Numbered from the stretch's first letter, positions 23,790-37,700 are shown. The stretch is 64,000 bases of DNA from Trichoplusia ni (GCF_003590095.1 NC_039488.1:2046001-2110000); one strand, 5' to 3'. The notes: generated by a model not told the origin, from the letters alone. Translations and numbers: made by a program.

Positions 23790-24260
23790 TTTTGTTAATG
23801 GCGAGTACTTGCACAGACAACCAAGTGCCAGGATTATCCATCAACTGCTTGCTTTGAGGTACAAACTTGTGGAAAATATAAAACTGAAGGCTTGTCACAT
23901 TTTACTGGGATCGATCTATCATCACAGCCAGGACTATTATTGTTGATATAGTGGTAATAGATCGATCAGAGCGTCGAGCAGTGATTTTTGATGTCCCCAT
24001 CCCAAAGGAAGCCCAAAATGAAATATTTGGATTTAGCTCACGAGTCACGAGATTGTCGACTTGTGGGAGTTGGACTAAGTAATCATTGTCCAGATAGTCT
24101 TAAACCTCGACCAACATCTAAGGATGCTCTCATTGTCTGGGTTGAGGGTTGGATTCAGAAAACGGTACTTCTCGAAACGTGAGGAGCTACTTAGCTCTCT
24201 CTGCAGCCCTAATCACCGACAGCTTGTATTCTGTCCCCGTCGCCGATTGGAGACTTTTGA
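23790..24260 (+). mobile_element. Degenerate LINE pol fragment (carboxyl end)
   Basis: Frame-shifted pieces on the + strand read IDRSERRAVIFDVPIP, then MKYLDLAHESRD, then WVEGWIQKTVLLET, in the order found at the carboxyl end of insect LINE polyproteins (a KYLDLAHE...QKAVLLDT-type block). The reading frame changes between blocks and a stop follows at 24180, so it is a relic. Family naming is from recall, not a search. Confidence 0.55.
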
Positions 24261-24619
24261 TACTTCTTAATGAACACATTGTTTCTGTTAAAATGTTTTA
24301 ACAATTTTATAGAAATATTTTAATTTATAGATAATTGTAATAAACCATAGATCCCCATCACATTTTAGATTAAAGTTCTCAACGAGGCCTCTACATGTTG
24401 GACCTGTGTCCCCGTGTACGCCTTTAAAAAGGACCGGGTCTCTCTACCCATAAAGTTATCCCGTGACAGAAAACGGATACTAATAAATTATAAATTCAGA
24501 CCAAGTCCATGTAAAAAGTAGATACCACAAAATATAAAGACAAATAGAACAGATTATAGTGTATAGGCTTGACCAGTGTCTAAGCAATTGAGAGTCCCAC
24601 ATATCCGTCAGTACCTACG

Positions 24620-24875
24620 ATTAGGACGCTATTTGTACTGCGAGTAGTAGTGAGGCAATGCGTTTTCTGACTATGGCATGAAAGCTATCAGTGTGCGCAA
24701 GCATGCCCGAGGCTTGCAAAACTGCGGCAACCCGAGCAGCATCCCTAATGTATTGCTGTATGGTACACGCAGGGCGTTGTAAATCCTACGCGAATATTAA
24801 TCTTTGTACACGTCTTTCTATATTTGTGCTTCTTTTATTGGTCTGTGTACATAAATGATAAATAAATAAATAAAA
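24620..24875 (+). mobile_element. LINE 3' tail with (AAAT)n end
   Basis: A GC-richer segment ends in an A-rich simple tail (AAATGATAAATAAATAAATA) at about 24854-24875, the hallmark of non-LTR insertion in moth genomes. No long frame survives. Confidence 0.45.
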
Positions 24876-25287
24876 AAAATTAAGGACGAATATGATATTA
24901 TAATAAGTAATAAGATTTAAATGAATTTAAATTGATAAACGTGTCCGATTCGCTACAGACACTGTTGTATTTATTTGAAAAGCTTCCGAGTTTGCACCAT
25001 GCAATACTTACTATAGATAAGTAAATTTAAAAATACCTTTTTTCTTATGGAAAATCATTTAATGACTCCTTAAGCTTGGGGTTGGGCGGAAGCGATTGTC
25101 AAAACTAAAACCCACCCATGTCCCTTTGTGCACATGGCCACGTTACCCCTTTTGGACAATCCCGCTGCCCGAGTAGGCCCTTACGCGGGTGGAAAACGAA
25201 CGCGGCAACTGGCATGGGCCTGGGCCCCAATTCTGTTATTTACAATAGCCGATGAATGAATGGCAATTGGATTATGTATACATGGTG

Positions 25288-25508
25288 AGGAGCTCGTGGC
25301 TAAGCTATAACCGCATACGTGAATCGATCACAGGTTAAGCTACGCTTGACGCGGTTGGTCCGTAGATGTCGTGTTGCCCAGGTAACTTGATTCAGGAGGT
25401 TAGATAGGCAGTTGCTCCTTTTAAAACACTGGTACTTAGCTGAAGCCGGTCAGACTGGAAGCCGACACCAACATAGTAGGAAAAAGTCTAGGCCGATGAT
25501 GATACATG
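25288..25508 (+). mobile_element. tRNA-derived SINE, internally deleted copy
   Basis: Begins GAGCTCGTGGCTAAGCTATA and ends GGCCGATGATGATA. It is the same family as the copy at 48746-49105 (opposite orientation) but lacks its middle. The (GATGAT)n end is the tail. Confidence 0.65.
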
Positions 25509-26167
25509 GTAATGTATATAAATTGGATCATAGGTTTGGCGCGATATATGCCATTACTTAAAACCCCAAGTAAGTATAAGTACATATCTCTAGTGAGCAA
25601 GTTAAGGCCTTTATATGTTTAGGTCGTTGTATCGCTACATACAAACGGTTCGCCGCAACCTACCTTCAATAACTTAAGTTAGTAATTGAATTCTTCAATG
25701 ACTTATGTTTTTGAGTTGTGTTACGTATTTTAACTTTAAAAATATTATTAAAGTTTATAATTTTTTTCATTAAGTATTGCAGTTCTGCAGATATCATCTG
25801 AAACCTTTGTATTGCTGTAATTGCAATGATGCGTCAGCTCATAAAGACTCCGGTTGAAACCGAAACTTGTCGGCAGTCCCAATAAATATAGTAAACCGTT
25901 GCATCACTTAATAATTGGTCATTGTAATTCGTGTAATTCAGATATTTTTATTTTACTTTTTTTATTATTATTAAAATCGTCTAAACCATAGACAAACCAA
26001 TTGTCTTTTGGCACGTTGATGTCATTTTTGGCAGCAGGCAATAGACAGGCACATCACTAACCAAAAACCTGTGAACGTGAGAGAATAGGTCTAATTTCAT
26101 AAAAAAACATTCGTAATTTTATTGCATAGTTCATTGATTACAAATTATACATAAATAATCATTAGTT

Positions 26168-27912
26168 ATGTCATATCAATTATATAGAAACACTACGATC
26201 GGGAATACCTTACAAGAGAGCCTAGATGAATTAATACAAGTTTGTATTGTTTACCTACTTCGATTGATTATTTTCTTTATGTCTTTATTCATTGTTTATT
26301 ATTTTTCCAGTATGGACAGATAACACCGGCACTGGCTGTGAAAGTTTTATTACAATTTGACAAATCTATAAATCAGGCGCTATCAAACAGGGTAAAATCA
26401 AGATTAACCTTCAAAGCAGGAAAATTAAATACTTATAGGTGGGTAAAGAAATGCATTTATGAGCTGTTACAGAATATCCGTTGCAACGTGTGAATTTTAA
26501 TTCTTACTTTAACTGCAGGTTTTGTGATAATGTATGGACCTTCATGTTGAATGATGTGGAGTTTCGAGAAGTACAAGAAGTTGCAAAAGTTGACAAAGTA
26601 AAGATTGTTGCTTGTGATGGCAAAAGTAAGTATATTCATTTAGTTTTTATACACGAACATAAATTATACTGTGCTCATCATACTTATAATTAACTAGCTG
26701 TTGCCCGCGACTTCGTCCCCATGGGTAGAAAATATAAGTTATGATTTATACCCACCCAGTTTTTTTTCACATTTTCCATTGTATCTTCGCTTATGTTAGT
26801 CGCAACGTGATGGTTTATAGCCTAAAGCCTTCCTCGATGAATGGTCTATTCAACACAAAAAGAATTTTTCAATTTGGTCCAGTAGTTCCTGAGATTAGCG
26901 CGTTCAAACAAACAAACAAACTCTTCACCTTTATATATTAGTATAGAGTATAGATTGTAAGTCATTAAATATTGTCTTATTACAAAGAATATAGTGAATT
27001 CTGTTGAACTGTCTGTAAACATGAGCATGGTGTGAGTAACTCTTATATTATAGTGTCCCAGACAGCAATGTCAAACAGTAATTAATAGAATGGTTTTTTG
27101 TGTATACATTACCTCAAAATAATTGAAAAAATAATAATATTTGTACTAATAGGACTTGAAACACCATCACAGGAAAAATATTTTTCTGATCTTTTTACAT
27201 TTGACTGTGAATCGTCTGTTCCCGCTGTCATTGGGTCAACACCAGAACCATGCTATGCTAGAGAAGTTGGTTTTGTCGAAGGCTCCCTCTACACCTAGTG
27301 ACAACTGCTTTGCTCAGACGTCCCTCTCTTTTGTACTTGTAATTGTATCAGGGCATTTGACCTAATATCCCTATCACACAGCTTTTCCATCAACTTGTTG
27401 CATATTTAACTTTGTGTGTGTATAGTGAGTGAATATACTGATATTATGACTGTTAAAAGCAATAATCTTATTTTCAACGAAGATCCTTAGCACTAAATAA
27501 CATTCAAATTATATTACTGCTCGACAGTCATGTTGGTCCGACTGCTGAAATAAAATTGTTTCTTTTTCTATTTTATATAAAGTAAAAATCGTATCATTGA
27601 AATTCTTGTGCTTCTTTAGGTTTCATTTAATTTATAATTCCCCATAAGCACCAGCTTTCTCTTGAAATGTTGTATTAAATTGAATTTATAAGAGTTTCCA
27701 TTAGAATTTCTTGTTAACAGAATGATATTTCTTTAAGACATGGTGGCAGACCAATTGAAGTTGCAGGACCATGTTACCAAGCACAGTTTGACCTGCGAGA
27801 GCTTGGTCTTTGCATGGTTTAATATTTGTGTAATATGCACATATTGGTAGACCTCTTAGCATATTCCCTTCTAACTATTTTTTTTGTTCCAGATGTTGAT
27901 GACCGAAGATAA
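26168..27912 (+). CDS. TfIIA-S: Transcription initiation factor IIA gamma (small) subunit
   Basis: TFIIA stabilises TBP on the TATA box in the nucleus; this is its small subunit. Coding exons are 26168-26239, 26311-26438, 26519-26625 and 27893-27912, joined in phase to 108 aa (human about 109). The protein begins MSYQLYRNTTIGNTLQESLD (four-helix-bundle half). It continues with TPALAVKVLLQFDKSINQAL, then the beta-barrel half with FCDNVWTFMLNDVEFREV and KVDKVKIVACDGK, nearly identical to other animal gamma subunits. The last exon adds only NVDDRR and a stop. The first donor is the weak GTTTGT. Intron 3 (1.27 kb) contains a Helitron-type insertion. The gene converges on PSME4. Confidence 0.96.
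26694..26946 (-). mobile_element. Helitron-type repeat in TfIIA-S intron 3
   Basis: On the - strand it starts TCTATACTAATATATAAAG and ends GGGCAACAGCTAG followed by T. These are typical Helitron ends (5' TC, 3' CTRR, insertion before T). It is homologous to the copies at 50930-51184 and, truncated, 31150-31218. Assignment to the lepidopteran Lep1 group is from recall. Confidence 0.55.
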
Positions 27913-28028
27913 CCATCCGCATCAGACACATTAGGATTAATTAAAATACATTTAATCTACTGTACCAGATGCAGAGAGTTGCTTGTTCATTTCCATGCAC
28001 TTTTTCCGATTTAAATTGGGTATACATA

Positions 28029-28034
28029 AATAAA
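28029..28034 (+). terminator. Polyadenylation signal of TfIIA-S
   Basis: AATAAA 117 bp after the TfIIA-S stop. The nearest AATAAA in PSME4 orientation (TTTATT, 28057-28062) is only 22 bp away on the other strand, so the two transcripts probably overlap at their tails. Confidence 0.6.
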
Positions 28035-28056
28035 TTATATAAGTGGTAATTACGTT

Positions 28057-28062
28057 TTTATT
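28057..28062 (-). terminator. Candidate PSME4 polyadenylation signal
   Basis: TTTATT on the + strand reads AATAAA for PSME4, giving a 3' UTR of about 0.69 kb. No closer canonical signal was noticed after the stop at 28746. Confidence 0.4.
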
Positions 28063-28745
28063 TTTACTTTTGTTACATTGGTAGAGTAGAACAAACTTAA
28101 TTATTAATTAATTTAATATAACATCCTAAAAAAGAAAGATTTATACACGTATTTACAAATCCCTAACCCCATAAACAGATCTAAAATATGGAACAAATAA
28201 GTGGTGTATAAAGTACTAAACAATAGTACACACAAAACATCGTAACACAATGCCAACACTATGCCCAACAGTCATAAAGGAAACTTTAAAATCAACCTCA
28301 CCAAAGCAATTGCGAAACCAATTAAAATAACAAGAAGTACCAGTAGTATTATATATTACTAATTATCCACCTTACAAGTTATATCCATCACCGGTGACTA
28401 CTATGTGGGCACAGAATATGAGTTGTGATCCACCACCATGACGGACTCGATCTAAATATGAAATTGTAGTAAAACATACGCAAGTGATGCGATGACTTAC
28501 ATGTCATCGTAGAAACTTACACGACTAACACTACAACATTTATGGCGCCTCTAATACACTGATTTACCGGTGGCTCATAATATACCTTCCACGGTATAAT
28601 CATCTACTATTTTATAGTCAGGTTTAATGAACAAAACCGTTATTTGGATTAAGTAATTATGCAACTAAAATTTGAGTCATAGGTAAAGCTATCGATCATT
28701 ATCACAAATAAATCGCTTAACGTAAGGGGAATACAGTTGCGCCGC

Positions 28746-31700
28746 CTACGCGCAGTAGGAGGGCGGCGAGGTGAGGTCGGCCAGCAGGTCCAGCTCCTCC
28801 TCGGTGAGGTTCTCGCGGTGGCGCGGCCAGTCGTCCTGGTGCGTGCGGCGGAAGTCGGCCAGCGCGGCGCGGATGGTGGCGGGCACGGGGTCGGGCGCGC
28901 TGGTGTGGCGCGCCAGCTCGGCCAGCACGGCGCCCAGGCGCGCGCCCAGGCTGTAGGGCCGCGACGCCAGGTAGGCGCACAGCCCCAGCACGCCGCAGTG
29001 CCGCTCCAGCAGCGCGCGCGACCGGCAGCTGCCCATCAGCCGCTGCAGCGTGGCCTCCTCGTCCGGCAGCGCGTGGCAGTGCATCAGCCCCGTCAGCAGC
29101 TTGGCCGCTGACTTGCGGACCTGGAATCATTTAGGAAGTACACGAAATGTCCTCAGTGAAGAACAGAAAATGACACTGCAGTACAATAACCTTACCTCGA
29201 GACGAGGATCCCGCATCAGTTTCAATGTGAACCTTTCTGTTGCGACGGCACGGTCAACTTTTTCACATAACAATGGCAAGCCGTAAAACAACAGCGGCTG
29301 TGCAAAGTCCAGGCAGGCGAGGCGAGCCCACCAGGAACGACCTGATATAAAAAAAAGTATTATAACAAAACTGGTCAACTGCGAGTCCGGTCAAGTCGGA
29401 CTGGCGACTGAGGGTTCTGTACAAAACCAAGCTAAAGAAAAACAAAATTCCCACATAAAATGTATGCCACTGCGTTTTTGATAGTGACATTATATTCAAC
29501 TGTCTAACCATTAGACGGTAAATTTGAAAGTTGTTTATAGTGATGACTGAAGTGTTGGAGTGTTACCTTCGGCGAGGGTCTCGAGGTTGGCGAGCGCGGT
29601 GTCGAAGGCCTGGCTGGAGTGCACGGCCAGCGCCAGCGAGGCCAGCAGGCCGGCGGAGGCCCGCGGCAGCTCGTCGTGCGGCTGCGGGGGCCCGCGCGCC
29701 GCCAGCGCGCACGCCGTGCCCACCAGCACGTACTGCGACACCGTGCTGCCGCTCACGCCGCGGACCACCACGCCCATGCAGCCGCGGAACACTGCGCAAC
29801 ACATACTACTTTAAACGGTTCCATGGCTAGCATTGTTCACAATAATTTAGTGGCAACACAAGAGTTGAAAAAATCCTGGAAATATATGGCTGGAACGTCA
29901 AATTAAGATTCATTAAAATAGACTATGAGATATAATGTATCCAAGCCGGACTTCAGTCCGTTTTGTATTTAAAGCGAGAAAAGAGTTTTCGGTTTCACAG
30001 TCACGAGAGTAAGAAAAGAATGTCGGTTGGAATTATTAATCACACATTATCCTCAGCTTAGCTAAAATCCCGATTTTAAGTCCTTATTTTCAACATCAAA
30101 CAGCAGAATGTATTATAGTTATAGTTTTAATTGTTCCCTGTTCCCCTGGGACACACCCAACCCAAGTGTTTCGGTGGTTTTCGTTAGTTTTATTGCAATG
30201 ACACATGTCATGTGTCATGCCATATCATGTGGCGGACTAGTCCCAATTAAATAAAGTGATAGTTGTATAGTGTGGTCGTGTACCGGTGGTGAGCAGGTTG
30301 AGCGCGCGCGCGTGGTCGCGCGGCGCGGGCGCGGCGGCGTCCCCCGCCAGGCGCAGCGCGGACGACAGCTGCTCCACCAGCTGCCGCTCCACGCGCGCGC
30401 CGCGCTGCCCGCCGCCGCCCTCCGCCGCGCCGCTGCCCTCCGCCGACTGGTACAAATAACATTCAATGTAATAAAAAACAGCTCCCACAGTTCTGTCAAA
30501 TATGTTCAATTCTCTAGGTAAATACAGGCAAGTTTAATCAAATAGTCTTCGACATACTGTTGTCGCTGTTAAAGAAGTAGTTGTTTACTTCTTTGCACAT
30601 ATCTGATTTGAAGTCATATGCTGTTTTAGTAATCTTTTGGTTGATCTTGATCAAATTTGATAGCGAATTAACCTTAATAGTCCTTCACTCTGTCCTGTTC
30701 CAATACGAGTACAGGCAAGTTTAATCAAATAGTCCACAACACATTGTTATTGCTATTAAAGAGCTGAAAAACCACATGCCTGATCATTATTGACCTTGAT
30801 CAAATTTGACAGCAAATTAACCTTATAAACACTGTCAAACTCAACTGCTGCTTTTGTATTTTCTGTCAAATTTTCACTCTATTTTGTTCCGAGCAGTAGC
30901 CGGTCCTACCTGCGGCGCATCGTCCGCGGCCGGCTGGTCGGCGGGCGTGAGGCGGGCGACGCCGCCGAGCGCGACGTGCGCGACCTCGGGCGCGGCGCCC
31001 AGCGCGGGCAGCGCGCGCTCCTCGGGGCCCTCCGCGCGGGACCCGTACTGGATGGCCAGGGACGCTGCCGTCTTTATCACTGCGGGAACAAACTTCATTA
31101 ATATGGCTATTCTTGTAATGTTATATTTGCTTGTTAATTATATATATTACTAGTACTTCCTGAGATTAGCGCGTTCAAACAAACAAACAATCTCTTCAGC
31201 TTTATATATTAGTATAGATTATGTGATTTATTTTCAAAACTGAATTTCGAGGTAGGGCGAGAGGAGAAATTAACTTAGAGAAAAACTTCACTAAATAGAA
31301 TTTAAACTATGATCATAAAGTATTAAAGCATGAAATAAGCTACCCGAACAAGTTGTAATGGCCCAAAACAATCAACAGCTTCAAGAACAGATTGTACAAG
31401 AAATACATTTCCAATTCACTCACAGGCATCAGCTAATAAGCTGCTAGTGTGTTACACCAAATAATCATAAAATCTTTATACAGAAAAACAACGTTTCCTC
31501 AGCTTAACTTACCTATATCACCGTTCTCGTCGTACAAGGCGGCGAGTCGCGGCTTCACAGATGTCAAGAAGTCGGCCAGGCTGGGCGCCCCGCCCGCCTC
31601 CCCGCCAGGGAACACCAGCTCCGTGTCGAAGATCGTCATCAGCAGGCTGCAATACAATGTACATATGAAACAGTGATTTTTTATTTATAATACTAAGTTA

Positions 31701-34700
31701 TAAATGATTCCCTACTGGGTACAGATATGTAACTACGTATATAAAGTAGGATTGAGGATTGAGCATATTCAGTGTTTTACTTAGAATATTCAATTTGAAA
31801 ACAAAAAAGATCTGGAGAAAAAAAGGTTGGAAACCAATTTGATCAGAACGAATTTTAAAAATTTGGATTATTTTAATATTTTCAGGAAAATATGTAAAGA
31901 AAATATATTACAAATATTGGACCGGAAATCACCAACCCACGGTGATGAAGCATGGTAACAAACACTCAAACATTCTCTACACGGGAACCCCTGCGCCTAG
32001 CAATGGTATCTATAAAGGCTGGTATTATTGTGAATTGTTTACCTGCCCACGGTTTCTCGTACGTTTTGGTAGGGGTGTTGTGTAAAGTTAGCTTCTTCTA
32101 GCCGCTTCAGCAGAACAGCGGCTAGCGGGGCCGCTCGCCAGCGCAGTGAGCCAAGCGCGCCCTAGTCGTAACAATAAAGTGGCAAAGTGTATTTGTACAG
32201 GTATTTAATAATATATAGTCGACGTGAATAATCATTTTAATTTACGTGCGAAATATTTGTTTGATTAAGTGCGAAATAACTGCAACTGAACTTAATTAAA
32301 GAATTAAAAAGACAAAATGGGACATAGGAACATCCTGTTTTTGACATTAAGATAGAAAATAGTTTAGAATTGATTTGTATTGTTACCTGTAGTGCGTATA
32401 GCCTAGCACAGACGCTAAACGAGGAGTCTCTATCGGGCTCGTTGTCACTGAGACGCGGCTGCGGCGCGCACAGCTGCAGCAGCGTGGACAAGACCTGGTG
32501 CCCACGCGTGGGGTCCAGTTTCTCCACTCCAGTCGCTACACAGGTGCCCCAGTCCTCAAGGGTCTCCGCAATAACTGACGTCAGGCCTGACAAGAGTACA
32601 TAACTTAAAGACACTGAAATTGCAAAGAAGGCAAAATCTATGACTCCATCGTCTTAGCCTTTTCCCATCTATGTTGGGGTCGGCTTTAAGTCTAACCGGC
32701 TTCAGCTAAGTACCAATGTTTTACGAGGAACGACTGCCTATGTGACCTCCTCAACTCAGTTACCTGGGTAACACGATTTCCCGATTTAGTTAGACTGGTT
32801 ATTGTTACTCGGGCTGTACAGCGAGGTAGAGTATAATCTACCCTGGCCAGAGTAATGATAAAAAACACTGCAATCTCGGGCAGTCAGTACTTACTGAGAT
32901 CAAAGCCTAATCGTAGAGATAGTCTAGGTCGTATAACTCACCAGCCTCCAATATCTGCAGTCCAGTACGGTACATGGCATTAGCCCGCTCCCGGCCCCAG
33001 TAGCGCGGCGCCCGGAGCGCGGCGGAGGCCACCTCGGCCGCGAACCGCTGCGGGGCCTCCTGCGAGTCCGACGCGCAGCGGAGAGCGTGGCTCGTGAAGC
33101 GCTGGGATACCGCCTCGCCGAACTGGCTGAAGAGGATCTGTGGAGGGTTCGAATTATAGCGTAGGGCCTTGAGAGCATCAGTGTAGCAAGCTTGAAATGT
33201 ATAGGAAGGTTGATCTATTAAACCAAGTTATGGGAATTTAGACATTTAAGCGAATTGATAGTTTGTAAGCTGAACTACAGCTTCCAAAGATGTAGCAATT
33301 TGACATTTCATAGAATAGTTCGCATAGTCAAAAATTAAAAACATCGACACATAACAGAATATAGCAAAAATATCATATATGTAATCTAAAGTGGAGGGTT
33401 CCATATCGCACAGTCGGTTAAAAGAAGTATCTACTCACCCTAAACATGGAGAACCGTATCCCATTGAACTTGTCTTTCCCCTTCTTCTCCTCAACAGTGA
33501 GGAAGGCGACCAGGCGGTCCACATTCGCTTCATCAGTGAAGAACTCGTACAGATGACGTTCACCCTCCTCCATGTCTTCAGGACGCAGATCCGCTGACGT
33601 CATTTGCTCGCTAGAGGGCGCTGATACCTGTGATATGAATGACGTTTATATTTGTTCGATTTTGAATTGTATAGGATTGTGTTAAAGTTTAGAATCGAAT
33701 GTTGTGTATGGTTATAGGAAGTTTTTTTTTGTCAGCTTCACATTTTTTTGATTTAGAACTATATGCAAGAAGCTTAAGGTTCATAATTGAAAAATGGTGT
33801 AAATCATTGTATGTTAGACCTTTTTGATGGGTTTCTGAAGTGTATTTGATTTTGGAGTCTATTTTCACATTGTCTGGTTTCAATATTCCTCTACCATATG
33901 GTTCGTAGGTGCATCTGATACAAGTTTTTGTTCCGTGGTAGCCTTACCTCTAGTTTTTCTGGCCAGCAGTAAAACCCGTACATTGGATTCCTCAGGAATG
34001 GCTTCTCCCACTCCTCGTCAGTGTGATGAACTCTGTCCGCCGACCATATTGCCCATTCTAAATCCTTTCTGTACCCTGAATAAGGTGATTTATGTTAACA
34101 TAGTAATTTCAATTTTAAGTTTACGGTATAAAAATTACAGAACATGTATGTATGCAGTGACTATGCAATAATGAAGAATATAATCATTCATTAATTCAGT
34201 CACAATAATTTGTATTTTAGGTATTTACATTTAATACACGGTTACAAGTATCAGTCTTGTTTTCTGCTTTTGTGTAAATATATAGTTAATTTAATATCTT
34301 AAGACAGTTCCTGATTAAAAAAATCAAGTCCAAGAGAGTGCTGGAGGGCTGAAAGACTTCCTCAACCAAACGTGTTTCACTCAATCGCTACATATGATTA
34401 GATTGCTTGAATTTACTTTAAAGATTTTTCAAATTTAGTGTTCTATTTAGTACAAATTGAGCTAAACGTAATAATCAAAAATTACCTGGAACATGTTTCA
34501 CTGGCCTCGGTACCCCAGCAATCTCATACGGGTCCATCTTGACTTTGACAAGCTTATGCTTGCGTTGTTTCAGTATGTAGTGAGTCAAGCGTTGCGCAGT
34601 CCGCCGTACAGCGATATCGTCGTGTAGGAGAGCTTGTATGATAGGGCGGACCGCGAACCCGGGGTACGGGGTTTGGAGCGAGGGGCAGAATGTCAGCATC

Positions 34701-37700
34701 TGCATTGCCAGTTCTAGGCGACGCCATTGTCTGTTGGAATTTAGGGGTAAGTTGTTTGTAACTTTTGCATGAAGTTTTTGTGAAAAATTGGGTTAGTGGT
34801 GAATAGCATTTCATTCATAATTAATGAATGAAACGCTTCATTCATTAATTAAACAACATCATGTAACATAAGGTTTGATAGAAGATTATAGTGATACTAT
34901 GCTCGTATAGAATAGAGTGTAGATACGGTAGAAGGTGCAGACGATAGTGGTATTGAAAAAATAGATATTATCAATATATTATCATCCAGTATTAAATGAT
35001 GTCTCATTAAAAAAACATCATCTAGCATTGGATAAGGTCTCGTTAAAAAACATATGTTACTTACACATTTGGCGTCTCCACAACTTTAATGAGCTCTGCA
35101 ATGAGCTCATTATAAAGCCTTTCAGATCTGTCCGAGGACGCTGTTTCACGGGCTATGGCGTTATTAAACTGTTCGGTAAACTTGAGGTCAGTGAACTGCG
35201 CTTCGTTCAACAAGTTCGAGGCGACATCTATCGCGCGCTGCGGCATCACAAGCCGAGTGTTGACAGTCGGGAAGTTGCGGTGTAGAGTGTCGCTGAACGC
35301 TTGCTCTAGACTGAAATTAATGTTTTAAAATTAATGTAATTAATGAAATGGTATGAGTATGTAGAGTGTGAACATATTATTATGATTTATGTTTAAGCTT
35401 CTTTCCGATTTTAGGTCTGTAGTTCTTTAAGTGTCATGTAACATCCTTCAGTAAGTCAGTGAGAAAATTCATCTGTTCCAACTAGACTTCAAAATATTGA
35501 TCGTGCTGAACAGGCTTAATTGCTTCATAGAATAGCTTAATTGATGAACTTTAATGACTGACAATTATGAGCAATAGAAAGGCTATTTACTAAATCCGTT
35601 ACCAGTGACCTTCGTAACATTCACAAGCTTAATTATTCTAGTCATTAACATAATATATAACAAACCTACCGGACCATACTGGGCTTCTCACTGAGCGGTG
35701 CATTAAGTATAGCGGGCCACAGGGTCCTGACCACATCCCAGTCTTGCTTAGCAACAAGCGGGCCAGTACGAGGACCCAACATCATGAATAGCACGCCTTT
35801 GTGTCGCGCATGCCATTCGTCGCCTTCACCACCCGCGGCTAGGATACCAGCCAGCTTGGGCACCAGCGAGCGGTACGAATACGGGTAGTGGCTCAACATC
35901 CAATATAAACGGATTTGGGCTAAGATGCGGACCTAGAGACGGAGAAAATATTTGTAGTACTTGCTTGTAGATATCATCTGGTGTATGGTTTTTTGTTATT
36001 CCAACTATGGACTCAATTGCAAGACTTACGATTGACCAGCCAAATTAGTAAATAAGGAGAATTTTTACTAGAAGATATTTAAAGAAATTCTGTTATATTT
36101 ACCGTAAAAAATACCACAATTTTATTTATGTTATAAGCACAAACTTCAACATTCTTAACAAAAACTATATTAGTACTTACCGAGCTGTACGTATTGACGG
36201 ACAGATCAGCAAGCGCGTGCAGTGCTTTCAACGCTGACGGCGTGATACCAGCCTCGCAGACCAGATCGTAGCGCGAGTCATCGTGTAGCCGGGCGGCGTC
36301 AGCGGCCAACATCCGCAGTCTGGACGCGCCCACGTTGCGGGTCCCGCAGTCGAAGTCCGGCGGGCCTCCGCGACCGTCTAGCGCCCGTTCTAGGGCTCCA
36401 TAGGAACGAAGACGGGCCTCAAGTCCTGGTCCACCTCGTAAGCCTTTCATCACAACTACGCGTTCCCACACCTAATTTGGAGAGAGGAAAAAAACGTTTA
36501 TACGTAACGGTAATCCTTGCGCCAATTATATCAGAAAGGTAGAAAAATTGGAGGTATAACCTAAAATACCCTGAGAAAATCAAAATATTTGCGATCTCAA
36601 CAAACGGACCTCCCGTCCCTTTTTTTATTGAAACATTTCAAGCATATTTTAACATAAAAAGCATCTATGTTTTGAGCTATGGTCCCGCTAAAATGGTTCT
36701 ATTTTCGTCTCCAATGTTATCTATCACTGGGCAAAAGAACAAACTTAGAAACGGCATCCACCATAAAAAGAAATACAAAGTCACCTGAATAAGCATCTCA
36801 AGTCCCCGAGTATCATCAGTCTTGTCGTCCAGTAGACGCGACTGCACCTGGAGCAGCAGACGAGTGAGCGCCACGCGAACATTCTCACCGCGGAAGGTCA
36901 CTTTGTGAGTCACTCCGCATGTGAAGGGCAGGCTCGTGGCCGGGACCTGTGAGTCCATGCTGAAATGTCGCAATTAGCAATGTATCCACTTTGTAGCTGC
37001 AATATATTTTGGGTATTCGTACAATTATTGCTTAGTGACAAAAGTCCATTAACACTGACCAATGGAAAATAATTGTAACAAAATAAAATGCTACTACATG
37101 CTTAGGATCATTAACTTTAGCAATAGAAATATACTAAAAACTTGCTGAAAAGTTATCTTTTAATGAGTATTTAAGAGTTTTGGTTACTGACGATATAAGT
37201 ACTTACAGCACTACAGGTGGTTCATCAGGCGGCGGCAGGAACGTGCTGCAAGCCAGCACCGCATTGATGATGTAGAAGCTCCTCAGCCTCCGCTCGCGAC
37301 ACATCGGCCTCTCGCCGCTCAGCCACTGCTGCAGCCGGTCAGCCTCCACCGTCAGATATCTGTCCAGCAGCATCTGAGCGCACCGAGCCTCCTCCTCATT
37401 GGGCACGTGCCACTTAAAGTTGGCATCCTTCAGCAAACAACCATATCCCCATTCACGAATAGGCAGCCACTCAGCAGGAGCTTTCCCGTAGTCCTTCGGC
37501 GAGCTCCTCCATTCTTTCAAATCAATATAGCATAGAGATGTAAGGATGTGGCTTAAAACCTCACACGCTCTCGACAGCGCGTAGTTAGAGTGTAACTTCA
37601 ACGCTCTATCTAATATTGGAATGATATCGTCCATGTAGCGAAGGAGGACTGTCCCGTCGCATTCTACTACATGCATCAACAGAACGAGTCTGTACATTAG

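Noticed and set aside
27098..27365. Two frames in TfIIA-S intron 3 as a nested gene
   Set aside because: No domain-like content or splice context. They lie wholly inside the intron and overlap in different frames.
28717..29130. Alternative frames on both strands over the PSME4 last exon
   Set aside because: Shadows of the GC-rich exon. The frame ending FRRTHQDDW...SYCA is the conserved one and fits splice phase.
30215..30499. Arg/Ala-rich frames around the PSME4 exon 30284-30446
   Set aside because: Other frames of the same exon reading into introns. Only the frame giving SAEGSG...HARALNLLTT keeps phase.
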